Positions 1 to 6,826 of a stretch of 23,578 nucleotides of DNA are shown one piece after another. The notes beneath the pieces were generated by a model, which saw nothing but the letters and a program-made list of their open reading frames with translations, was not told the origin of the DNA and ran no database searches. The stretch's first letter is position 1, and every line of letters starts with the position of its first letter. The stretch covers positions 1 to 23,578 of the forward strand of contig JAAXHF010000007.1 in the NCBI GenBank assembly GCA_012271025.1, read 5' to 3'. The DNA comes from Deltaproteobacteria bacterium (GTDB taxonomy: Bacteria > Desulfobacterota_B > Binatia > Bin18). The position numbers and the translations under genes were made by a program.

Positions 1-481
1 GCTCAATGGGCTCCGGGCCGGCCTGGACCGCGGCCAGGATATCGGACACCCGACTCGTTCCTGCGGGCTGGTCGGCAGCGCTGCCGCTCACCCACCACGG
101 TCCGGCGACCGCAGCCGTCATGCCCGGCGCCCGGCTCAGCGTTTGCGGCGTGGTGATGGCCAGCCTGACCTCGGCCCGGCGCAGGACGGCCTCAGCCTCG
201 CGCGGCGCCAGGGCAGGATTCAGCGGCACCACCCCGGCCCCAAGGCCCAGGATGGCCAGATGGGCCGTGACCAGGCCGTCCGCCTTGCCCAGCGACAGCG
301 CCACCCGGTCGCCGGCCTCAACCCCCGCCGCCCGCAGAGCGGCCATCCAGCGCGAGGCGTCCGCCAACAGCTCGCCACGCGTTTGTCGCCAGCTCACCTG
401 TCCGTTTGGCTCCAGCCGTTCAAAGACCGGTCGGTTGTCATCGCGGCTGAGACGCCGCCAAAAAACCTGTGCCAGAGTCAT
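1..481 (-). CDS. AMP-binding acyl-CoA synthetase, N-terminal part (cut by window edge)
   Basis: The reverse strand reads open from an ATG at 481 to the left edge, giving about 160 residues. The translation starts MTLAQVFWRRLSRDDNRP and carries the usual opening of the ANL superfamily: a 'R..GELLADASRW.AALRAAGV' helix, then 'GDRVALSLGKADGLVTAHLA' and 'GLGAGVVPLNPALAPREAE', followed by 'VRLAITT'. These are the first Rossmann-like elements of adenylate-forming acyl-CoA synthetases, which make acyl-CoA from a carboxylic acid, ATP and CoA. The P-loop and adenylation motifs would lie outside the window, so the substrate cannot be inferred. It could equally be a medium-chain, aryl- or malonyl-CoA ligase. 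It is divergent from the GspE-like gene at 596. Codon use matches the neighbours. The open frames on the plus strand over this stretch are shadows of it. Confidence 0.85.
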   Translation of the reverse strand, partial: MTLAQVFWRRLSRDDNRPVFERLEPNGQVSWRQTRGELLADASRWMAALRAAGVEAGDRVALSLGKADGLVTAHLAILGLGAGVVPLNPALAPREAEAVLRRAEVRLAITTPQTLSRAPGMTAAVAGPWWVSGSAADQPAGTSRVSDILAAVQAGPEPIE

Positions 482-533
482 GCTCCGAGTGTCTACCACA
501 CCCCCCCAGCCAGGAAAAGGCGCGAACGCAGCG

Positions 534-563
534 TTGACAAAAAGACGCCGAGGGTGCGATAGG
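534..563 (+). promoter_or_regulatory. Candidate sigma70-type promoter for the GspE/PilB-like gene
   Basis: A perfect TTGACA lies at 534-539, followed after 18 bases by GATAGG at 558-563, which matches the -10 consensus only partly (3/6). The predicted transcript would begin near 570 and carry the AGGAGG at 585-590. The region is the divergent gap between the acyl-CoA synthetase and the ATPase gene. The -35 is good and the -10 weak. Confidence 0.4.
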
Positions 564-595
564 CACATGAGTTCCGTCACAGACAGGAGGCTTGT

Positions 596-2899
596 ATGGA
601 ATCAGGGTCACATCCGGAAGAGCACGTCACAGCCCTGCAGAACCGGCTCGCCTACACCGAACGCCTCAAACAGCTGATGAACCGCATTCATGCGGCCCAA
701 AATATCGACCAGCTGCTGATCAGCCTGCAGGACGACATGCTGAACCTGTTTGAGGCCGAGCACCTGACCCTGTACGCCGTGGATTACGACACGCGTGAAC
801 TCTACTCCCGGTTTCTGGATCTGGACAGCGTGCAGGAAATCCGGCTGGACCTGAACGAACGCAGCATTGCCGGCTTTGTCGCCCGCAGCAAACGCACGGT
901 CAATCTGGCCGACGCCTACGATAACGCCGAGCTGGCCCGTCTCCACCCGGCCCTGCGCTTTGACCGCTCCTGGGACGAAAAAACCGGGGTGCGAACCCGA
1001 CAAGTCCTAACGGTTCCGGTGTGCGATCCAGGCGGCGCGCTGACCGGCGTGCTGCAACTGCTCAACAAGACGGGTGCAGCGCGTTTCTCCCAGGCCGACG
1101 AGGAAAAAGTCGGCGAGCTGGCCCGCACCCTCGGTATTGCGCTGCACAACCAGTATCAGCTGGCCAAGCGCCAGCCCCACAAGTTTGACTATCTGCTGGC
1201 CGCCAGCCTGCTGAGCCAGGACGAGCTGAACGAGGCAAAAGACCGCGCGCGTGAGTCGGGCCGCAGCGTGGAGGCCATCCTGCTCGAACGCTACAAGATC
1301 AGCAAACACGAACTCGGCCGCTCGCTGAGCCAGTACTACGGCTGTCCGTTTCTCGAACCCAGCCCACAGCTGGTGATTGACGCCGACCTGGCCAGGAAGA
1401 TCAGCGTCAACTATCTGCAAAACAACGACTGGCTGCCGCTCCAGGCGACCGACACCGGCGTCGAAATCCTGACCAGCCAGCCCCACTCGGTGCAGTACCG
1501 CCACGATATCCAGCGGCTCTTCCCGGGCCTCAAGATCGCCTACCGGATCGGCCTGGTCGAGGACATCCGCGAGATCAGCCGGGCCCTGGTCGGCGAACGC
1601 GAGCCGGCGGCCGGCGGAGACTCGCTCCAGGCCATTCTGCGCCAGCTGGCGGCGGAATCGCCGACCCGCGCCCCGACCGCCGAGGGGCCCGACGAGAACG
1701 ACAGCGCGGTGGTCCGCCTGGTCAACCGCATGATCGGCGAAGCCTATCACCGGGGCGCCTCGGACATCCACCTCGAACCCTATGGCGAGCAGAAAGAAAC
1801 CCTGATCCGCTTCCGGGTCGACGGCCGCTGTCACGAATACCTCAAGGTTCCGGCCCAGTACCGCCGTCCCCTGGCCTCGCGCCTCAAGATCATGGCCAGT
1901 CTTGATATTGCGGAGCGGCGCAAACCCCAGGACGGCAAGCTCAAGTTCCGTCTGCCGACCAGAGAGATCGAGCTGCGGGTGGCCACGATTCCCACCGCCG
2001 GCACCGACAACGAGGATGTCGCCCTGCGTATTCTGACTGCGGGCGAGGCCCTGCCCCTGGACAAGATTCAGATGTTGGACGCCAACCTCACGGCCTTTCG
2101 TGCCCTGCTCGACAAGCCCTATGGCCTGATCCTGTGCTCGGGTCCGACCGGCTCGGGAAAAACCACCACCCTGCACTCGGCCCTCGGCGCCATCAATACG
2201 CCCGACAGAAAAATCTGGACGGCGGAAGATCCGGTCGAGATCACCCAGTACGGCCTGCGCCAAAGCCAGGTTCAGCCCAGAATCGGCTACGACTTTGCGG
2301 CGGCTATGCGGTCCTTCTTGCGCGCCGACCCGGACGTCATCATGGTCGGTGAAATCCGGGATCGGGAAACCGCCCGGATCAGCATTGAGGCGTCCCTGAC
2401 CGGCCACCTGATCCTGAGCACCGTGCATACCAACAGTGCCGCCGAGACCATCACCCGCCTGCTCGAAATGGGCATGGACCCGTTTCACTTTGCCGACGCC
2501 CTGCTCGGTATCCTGGCCCAGCGCCTGGCCCGGACCATCTGTGCGGACTGTAAAGAACCCTACCGGCCGTCCAGGCAGGAGTACGAAGCCCTGGCCGCAG
2601 GCTATGGTCCGGCCGCCTTCGCCGAGCTGGACCTGCCCTATACCGCAGACTTCGTGCTGTACCGGGGACGCGGCTGCGAGGCGTGTCAGCACACCGGCTA
2701 CAAGGGACGCCTGGGGCTGCACGAACTCCTCGTCGCCAGCGATGACATCAAACGCCTGGTCCACAGCCGTGCCACCGCCGCCGAGCTGCGCCAGGTCGCA
2801 CTGACCCAGGGCATGACTACCCTGGTCCAGGACGGCATTCGCAAAGTCCTCCAGGGCTGGACCGATTACGACCAGGTACGGGCGGTGGCGCTGCGCTAG
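596..2899 (+). CDS. GspE/PilB-family type II secretion / type IV pilus ATPase with N-terminal GAF domain
   Basis: This 767-residue protein is a hexameric secretion ATPase of the GspE/PilB/MshE type, which powers pilus or pseudopilus assembly at the inner membrane. Residues about 15-185 look like a GAF sensor domain. Residues about 195-330 match the MshEN (type II secretion E, N-terminal) fold, which in relatives can bind c-di-GMP. The ATPase core follows, with Walker A GPTGSGKT at 516-523, an Asp-box/Walker B region 'LRADPDVIMVGEIRDRETA' near 575-595 and a His box 'LTGHLILSTVHTNSA' near 600. Two CxxC pairs (C649/C652 and C694/C697) form the zinc site usual for PilB/GspE. The start is fixed by AGGAGG at 585-590. 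No other pilus or secretion gene lies nearby, so the machine it serves is unknown. The added GAF domain is the unusual part. Confidence 0.9.
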   Translation: MESGSHPEEHVTALQNRLAYTERLKQLMNRIHAAQNIDQLLISLQDDMLNLFEAEHLTLYAVDYDTRELYSRFLDLDSVQEIRLDLNERSIAGFVARSKRTVNLADAYDNAELARLHPALRFDRSWDEKTGVRTRQVLTVPVCDPGGALTGVLQLLNKTGAARFSQADEEKVGELARTLGIALHNQYQLAKRQPHKFDYLLAASLLSQDELNEAKDRARESGRSVEAILLERYKISKHELGRSLSQYYGCPFLEPSPQLVIDADLARKISVNYLQNNDWLPLQATDTGVEILTSQPHSVQYRHDIQRLFPGLKIAYRIGLVEDIREISRALVGEREPAAGGDSLQAILRQLAAESPTRAPTAEGPDENDSAVVRLVNRMIGEAYHRGASDIHLEPYGEQKETLIRFRVDGRCHEYLKVPAQYRRPLASRLKIMASLDIAERRKPQDGKLKFRLPTREIELRVATIPTAGTDNEDVALRILTAGEALPLDKIQMLDANLTAFRALLDKPYGLILCSGPTGSGKTTTLHSALGAINTPDRKIWTAEDPVEITQYGLRQSQVQPRIGYDFAAAMRSFLRADPDVIMVGEIRDRETARISIEASLTGHLILSTVHTNSAAETITRLLEMGMDPFHFADALLGILAQRLARTICADCKEPYRPSRQEYEALAAGYGPAAFAELDLPYTADFVLYRGRGCEACQHTGYKGRLGLHELLVASDDIKRLVHSRATAAELRQVALTQGMTTLVQDGIRKVLQGWTDYDQVRAVALR

Positions 2900-2920
2900 C
2901 CCGCCCCAAACCCTACTTTC

Positions 2921-2936
2921 AGCCGCCCCGGCTTTT
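2921..2936 (+). terminator. Possible small intrinsic terminator after the GspE/PilB-like gene
   Basis: AGCCG (2921-2925) pairs with CGGCT (2929-2933) around a CCC loop and runs into a short T stretch at 2933-2936. It sits 22 bp after the stop codon and before the next gene. The stem is only 5 bp, so it is weak. The sequence TATGCT at 2940-2945 could be the -10 of the next gene, but no convincing -35 accompanies it. Confidence 0.35.
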
Positions 2937-2966
2937 CGCTATGCTGCCCCGACTTGGGGAGCATTT

Positions 2967-4760
2967 ATGAGAAATACCGGTACGACCTGTTCGGTGTGGC
3001 TGGGCCTGGGTGTGGGAATCCTGTTCAGCCTGCTCGCTTCTTCGGCCTGGGCGATCTTTGTCGACGAGGCCGAAACCATGCGTTTCAACGGCCGGATGTA
3101 CAACCGGACGGCCATGGCGGTCAACAGTGCGGCCGACAATACCCGCATCCAGACGCCGTATAACAGCTGGAACATGCTGCAAAACCGGACCTTCGTCCAG
3201 ATGGAGCTGCGTCACAACCTGACCGACCTGATCATGGGCCGGTCCGACGGCCCGCTGGCCACACTCCAGTCCCTGCTGAGCCCGCTCGGCTTTCTGGCGC
3301 CCGACGATTTCGAGTATTTCGTGACCTATCGCGGCGAGTACGACGGGGTGTGGGACTTTGGCCCGGACGTGTTCAGCGAGCGTTTTCCGCTGCTGAGCGA
3401 CTGCGGACCGGCGAGCAAGGTCAAACAGAAAAAGCCCCAGGCCTTCGGCTGTACCCAGGTCGATACGCGCCAGCGCCGACGCAGCCGGCACCGGCTGTTT
3501 GAGGCGTATATCAACTACACCAAGGGGCCGCTGTTTGTCCGCATCGGTCGCCAGAACCTGTCGTGGGGCGAGACCGACGTGTTCCGCCTGTTGGATCAGA
3601 TCAATCCCCTGGACGCCAGCTTTGGCGGTTTTCTGGTCACCCTGGACGAGCGGCGCATCCCGCTCGACATGCTGCGGGTGGTGTACGGCCTGGGCGGCGT
3701 CGGGCCGCTGTCGGAACTCAACCTCGAAGGCTTCATGGTCGCCGACGACGAGGTCTCCACGCCCACCCCGGCCGGCTCGCCGTGGTCCACGCCCAACCCG
3801 GCCGGCATTCGCTCCGCCCTCAAAAAACCGGCCCGCAATTTCACCGACATGCGGGGCGGCGGGCGCGTCGTCGGCGTGTGGGGCGACTTCATGTTCACCG
3901 TGGCCCACTATTACACCTACCTCGACGGGGCGACGGGCCGCGTGGTCACCCCGACCGGCGGTTCCCCGCTCAGGCTCAGCGAGTTCCGCCAGGCGGCCCG
4001 ACAGGGTGAAGTCGGACACTACCTGTTTGATAACTTTCAGACCAATATCCTGTTTCCCAAGGTCCAGATCAGCGGGGCCACCCTGACCTTCGGCCTGCCC
4101 AGCCTGTCGGCCATCGTGCGCAGCGAGTTTGCCTACTTCTACGCCGAGCCGTTTTTCAAGAACGCCAGCCCGAGTCAGCTGCTGGGGCCGATCGCCGACC
4201 CGGGCAATTTCGCCCTCACCCCCGGTTACAGTCAGGTCGCCTGCCCGCCCTCGGTCAGCAACGACGTGTGTCTGCGCTACAAGAGCGACATCGACCGCTC
4301 GGACGTGATCCGCTGGTCGCTGGGCATGGACATGGACCGCTATATCCAGCTGCTCAACCCCCAGCAGTCGTTCGTCATCAGCGGCCAGATTTTCGGCACT
4401 CATATTCTGGACTTTAACGACACCAAGCTCAGCTCGGTCAGGGACAGCTTCGGCTTTGGCCACTTCGCCATCCCGGTCCTCGATCCGAACCGAAGGAATA
4501 CGTCCTTTGTGAACATGGACCAGCACCAGCTGGTCAATACCCTGTCCATCTCAACCGCCTACCGCTCGGGCGCCATCTCGCCGGCCCTGATCTTTCTGTA
4601 CGACTGGCAGGGCGCGTGGCTGGTGCAGCCGGGCATTACCTTTACCCGCGACCCGTTCCGTTTCATCATCCAGTACAACTATATTGACGGGCAGTATAAC
4701 GGCATCGGTTTTTTACGTGACCGCGACAACCTGATCGTGCAGCTCGAGGTGGTCATCTGA
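2967..4760 (+). CDS. DUF1302-type outer-membrane beta-barrel protein
   Basis: The 597-residue product begins with a clear Sec signal peptide (hydrophobic stretch 'VWLGLGVGILFSLLASSAWA', cleavage after A29). The mature protein has the aromatic-rich, alternating pattern of an outer-membrane barrel and ends in a strand-like 'LIVQLEVVI'. The pattern, including 'RIGRQNLSWGETDVFRLLDQINPLD', is that of the DUF1302 family, a barrel of unknown substrate often found with hydrophobic-compound transport or degradation genes. GGGGAG lies about 8 bases before the ATG. The gene ends 16 bp before an HpaB/AbfD-type gene, suggesting co-transcription and a role in uptake or export of that enzyme's substrate (inference). 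One oddity is a near-perfect 21-bp in-frame direct repeat at 3756-3806. No DUF1329 partner, a common neighbour of this family, is in the window. Confidence 0.8.
   Translation: MRNTGTTCSVWLGLGVGILFSLLASSAWAIFVDEAETMRFNGRMYNRTAMAVNSAADNTRIQTPYNSWNMLQNRTFVQMELRHNLTDLIMGRSDGPLATLQSLLSPLGFLAPDDFEYFVTYRGEYDGVWDFGPDVFSERFPLLSDCGPASKVKQKKPQAFGCTQVDTRQRRRSRHRLFEAYINYTKGPLFVRIGRQNLSWGETDVFRLLDQINPLDASFGGFLVTLDERRIPLDMLRVVYGLGGVGPLSELNLEGFMVADDEVSTPTPAGSPWSTPNPAGIRSALKKPARNFTDMRGGGRVVGVWGDFMFTVAHYYTYLDGATGRVVTPTGGSPLRLSEFRQAARQGEVGHYLFDNFQTNILFPKVQISGATLTFGLPSLSAIVRSEFAYFYAEPFFKNASPSQLLGPIADPGNFALTPGYSQVACPPSVSNDVCLRYKSDIDRSDVIRWSLGMDMDRYIQLLNPQQSFVISGQIFGTHILDFNDTKLSSVRDSFGFGHFAIPVLDPNRRNTSFVNMDQHQLVNTLSISTAYRSGAISPALIFLYDWQGAWLVQPGITFTRDPFRFIIQYNYIDGQYNGIGFLRDRDNLIVQLEVVI
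3756..3806 (+). repeat. In-frame 21-bp direct repeat within the DUF1302 gene
   Basis: Two copies (3756-3776 and 3786-3806) start 30 bp apart and differ at one base. They encode STPTPAG and STPNPAG within a Pro/Gly/Ser-rich stretch, probably an extracellular loop or a turn of the barrel. The 10-codon period suggests a recent tandem duplication followed by drift. Confidence 0.8.
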
Positions 4761-4776
4761 GCAGGAGGACAAGACG

Positions 4777-6219
4777 ATGGGTCTGCGCACACCCGAACAG
4801 TACAAAGACGCCCTGAGGGACGGCCGCGAGGTCTATTATCGGGGAGAGTTGGTGCCCGATGTCACCGCCCATCCGGTCATCGGCAAGGCCGTCAACCACG
4901 CCTGTATCGACTACCAGCTGGCCGAAGACCCCCGCTACCGGGAGCTGGCTGTGGTCAGCGATCCCAACCTGGGCGACTATTCGCGCTACTATCACATCCC
5001 CCGCAATACCGAGGACCTGCTGCAACGCAGCCGGCTGATTGCGGCCAGCACCCGCGAGGGCGCGACCCTGGTCGTGCTGATTAAAGAGATTGGCACCGAC
5101 GCCCTGTTCGCCCTGCATGTTGTCGCCGAAGAAATGGCCAAACGCGGCAAGCCCGAATACAAGGAACGGGTCCGCAAATACTACGAGCTGTGCCGCGACC
5201 GGGACTACAGCGTGGCCGTGGCCCAGAGCGACGTCAAGGGCGACCGGGGGCTCGGCCCCCAGGGTCAGGCTCACGACGACTACTACCTGCGGGTGGTGGA
5301 AGAGCGCGCGGACGGCATTGTGGTGCGCGGCGCCAAGACGCATACCTCGGTCCTGACCAACACCGACGAGGTCATCGTCCTACCGACCCGGGCGATGAAG
5401 CCGGACGACGGCGCCTACTCCGTGGCCTTTGCCCTGCCGGCCGCGACCAAGGGGCTCAAGCTGCTGGCCAGCTCCTATGGCGGGATACCCAAAGACCCGT
5501 TTGAGTTCCCGATCAGCGCCAGTCGCAAGATGATGGAAACGCTGACCGTTTTTGACGATGTGTTCGTGCCCTGGGAGCGCGTGTTCCTGAACGGCGAGAC
5601 CGAAGCGGCCGGCTTCCTGGCCCTGACCTTTGTCAAATTCCATCGTTTTACCGCAGTGTCGTACAAGCTGCCCCTGCTGGAACTGCTGGCCGGCGCGGCT
5701 CAGGCGATTGCCGAGTACAACGGCATTGAACGGGCCGGCCATATCCGGGAGAAGCTGACCAAGCTGGCGACCTATCACGCCACGGTCCAGGGTCTGATTT
5801 TCGCCGCCGCCCATAACCACGAGATTGTGGCACCGGACATTGCGGTGCCGAACACCCTGCTGACCAACGTCGCCAAGTACCAGTTCGCCTCGAACTATCA
5901 CACTGCGGTGCAGATGGTGCAGGACGTGAGCGGCGGCCTGCTGGTCACCGGCCCGGCGGCCGAGGACTGGCGTAGCGAGGCGACCGGGCCGTATCTGGAA
6001 AAATACTACGGCGGCAAAAAGGGCACCTCGGCCGAGGAGCGCGTCCGGCTGCTGAACCTGATCTCCGACCTGACAGCCGGTGACTACGGCGGCTATCAGG
6101 AGGTGCTGGCCGTCCACGCCGAGGGCTCGCTGGAAGCCGAGAAGCTCCAGACCTACCGCGAGTACGACTTTGCGACCGCAGCCGACTATGCCCGCGAGTT
6201 GGCCGGGATCAAGAAGTAG
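4777..6219 (+). CDS. 4-hydroxyphenylacetate 3-hydroxylase (HpaB)/4-hydroxybutyryl-CoA dehydratase (AbfD) superfamily flavoprotein
   Basis: The 480-residue protein has the length and two-domain layout of the HpaB/AbfD acyl-CoA-dehydrogenase-like flavoprotein superfamily. The N-terminal domain spans about 5-270, with 'AQSDVKGDRGLGPQ' near 149-162 and 'VVEERADGIVVRGAKTHTS' at 173-191. The helical C-terminal domain spans about 280-475. Members either hydroxylate phenols with FADH2 from a partner reductase or, in AbfD, dehydrate 4-hydroxybutyryl-CoA with a [4Fe-4S] cluster. The only cysteines are C43 and C139. The positions corresponding to the AbfD cluster cysteines are non-Cys, although H289 appears kept with Y296 where the third cysteine would be. 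A classical AbfD reaction is therefore unlikely. AGGAGG at 4763-4768 fixes the start. No flavin reductase (HpaC) is in the window. The real substrate is unknown. Confidence 0.8.
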   Translation: MGLRTPEQYKDALRDGREVYYRGELVPDVTAHPVIGKAVNHACIDYQLAEDPRYRELAVVSDPNLGDYSRYYHIPRNTEDLLQRSRLIAASTREGATLVVLIKEIGTDALFALHVVAEEMAKRGKPEYKERVRKYYELCRDRDYSVAVAQSDVKGDRGLGPQGQAHDDYYLRVVEERADGIVVRGAKTHTSVLTNTDEVIVLPTRAMKPDDGAYSVAFALPAATKGLKLLASSYGGIPKDPFEFPISASRKMMETLTVFDDVFVPWERVFLNGETEAAGFLALTFVKFHRFTAVSYKLPLLELLAGAAQAIAEYNGIERAGHIREKLTKLATYHATVQGLIFAAAHNHEIVAPDIAVPNTLLTNVAKYQFASNYHTAVQMVQDVSGGLLVTGPAAEDWRSEATGPYLEKYYGGKKGTSAEERVRLLNLISDLTAGDYGGYQEVLAVHAEGSLEAEKLQTYREYDFATAADYARELAGIKK

Positions 6220-6251
6220 GAATGGGCGGCGGTGCTGGCGGTGCGCAGCTC

Positions 6252-6473
6252 TCAGGCTGCATACCGAAGCACCTCCAATTCCGCCGTGCTATCGGTACGC
6301 ACGAGGAGCATCTCGACTCGTGCCATGACCGTGTCCTCAATGAGATACTCGCGGCAGGACGCGCACTGTAAGACCGGCAGTTGCTTGAGGATGACGATGC
6401 GCTCTTCGGAAAGTTTGAACGGCAAATTGGTCAGTGCCGCAATCATACGAGCACCACACACGCCACACTTCAT
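6252..6473 (-). CDS. YgiT-type zinc-finger protein (MqsA N-terminal-like antitoxin)
   Basis: The 73-residue product starts MKCGVCG and has two CxxC pairs (C3/C6 and C37/C40) spaced as in the zinc-binding N-terminal domain of MqsA/YgiT antitoxins. 'RVEMLLVRTDSTAELEVLRY' follows as a C-terminal helix or strand. The DNA-binding HTH of full MqsA is absent. Such short YgiT-type proteins usually sit beside a DUF4258 toxin, but none is seen here. The upstream gene on the same strand instead encodes a DUF2283 protein. A purine-rich GAAAGGGGAAG just before the ATG supports the start. It is convergent with the HpaB-type gene, whose stop is about 32 bp away. Confidence 0.82.
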   Translation of the reverse strand: MKCGVCGARMIAALTNLPFKLSEERIVILKQLPVLQCASCREYLIEDTVMARVEMLLVRTDSTAELEVLRYAA

Positions 6474-6553
6474 GGGCTTCCCCTTTCAATCCGGTTCTGT
6501 GACGGCGGGCGCATAGCGGGGAGCAAAATAGAGAGCTTTTCAATAGCCTCTCA

Positions 6554-6796
6554 CTACGTCACGCGTGTCGAAGCGTCCAGAATGGTAACGCCCACGAGCT
6601 GGCTGTCCCGATAGCGCAGCAGGAGCCCATCATCGGTCATTTCCGTATCCGTCGCCTTCTGGGGACGCGTAAAGCTGATGTAGAGCACGTCAGCCTCTTT
6701 GTCATAATCCACCCAGAAACGTGACACGGGAAAACCGATCAGGAAAGGGACTACCCGTGAAAGCGATAGCGCGTGTTCAGGAGTTAGCTCTTTCAT
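6554..6796 (-). CDS. DUF2283 family small protein (antitoxin-like)
   Basis: The 80-residue product contains the DUF2283 signature 'FWVDYDKEADVLYISF', followed by 'ATDTEMTDDGLLLRYRDSQLVGVTILDAS' (residues about 27-77). DUF2283 proteins are small beta-rich proteins often paired with DUF4258 or similar toxins. Here the partner position is taken by the YgiT-type gene 80 bp downstream. The gene begins 30 bp after the glmS stop, so it may be read from the glmUS transcript. The Shine-Dalgarno is weak (GGAAG about 15 nt upstream), which leaves the start a little uncertain. Function is unproven, and both small genes could be remnants of a toxin-antitoxin locus. Confidence 0.75.
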   Translation of the reverse strand: MKELTPEHALSLSRVVPFLIGFPVSRFWVDYDKEADVLYISFTRPQKATDTEMTDDGLLLRYRDSQLVGVTILDASTRVT

Positions 6797-6826
6797 GCTC
6801 AGCAGTTTCTTCCGGGCACAGAATCG

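Noticed and set aside
1007..2764. Long open frame on the minus strand opposite the GspE/PilB-like gene
   Set aside because: It is a mirror of the coding frame in high-GC DNA. Its translation is low in complexity and matches no family, while the plus strand has full GspE motifs.
2919..4526. Long open frame on the minus strand opposite the DUF1302 gene
   Set aside because: Shadow frame rich in His/Gln/Val/Ala without motifs. The plus strand has a signal peptide and barrel pattern.
5248..5262. GGGGG-CTCGG-CCCCC hairpin inside the HpaB-type gene
   Set aside because: It lies in a coding region of GC-rich codons (R-G-L-G-P) and needs no regulatory explanation.
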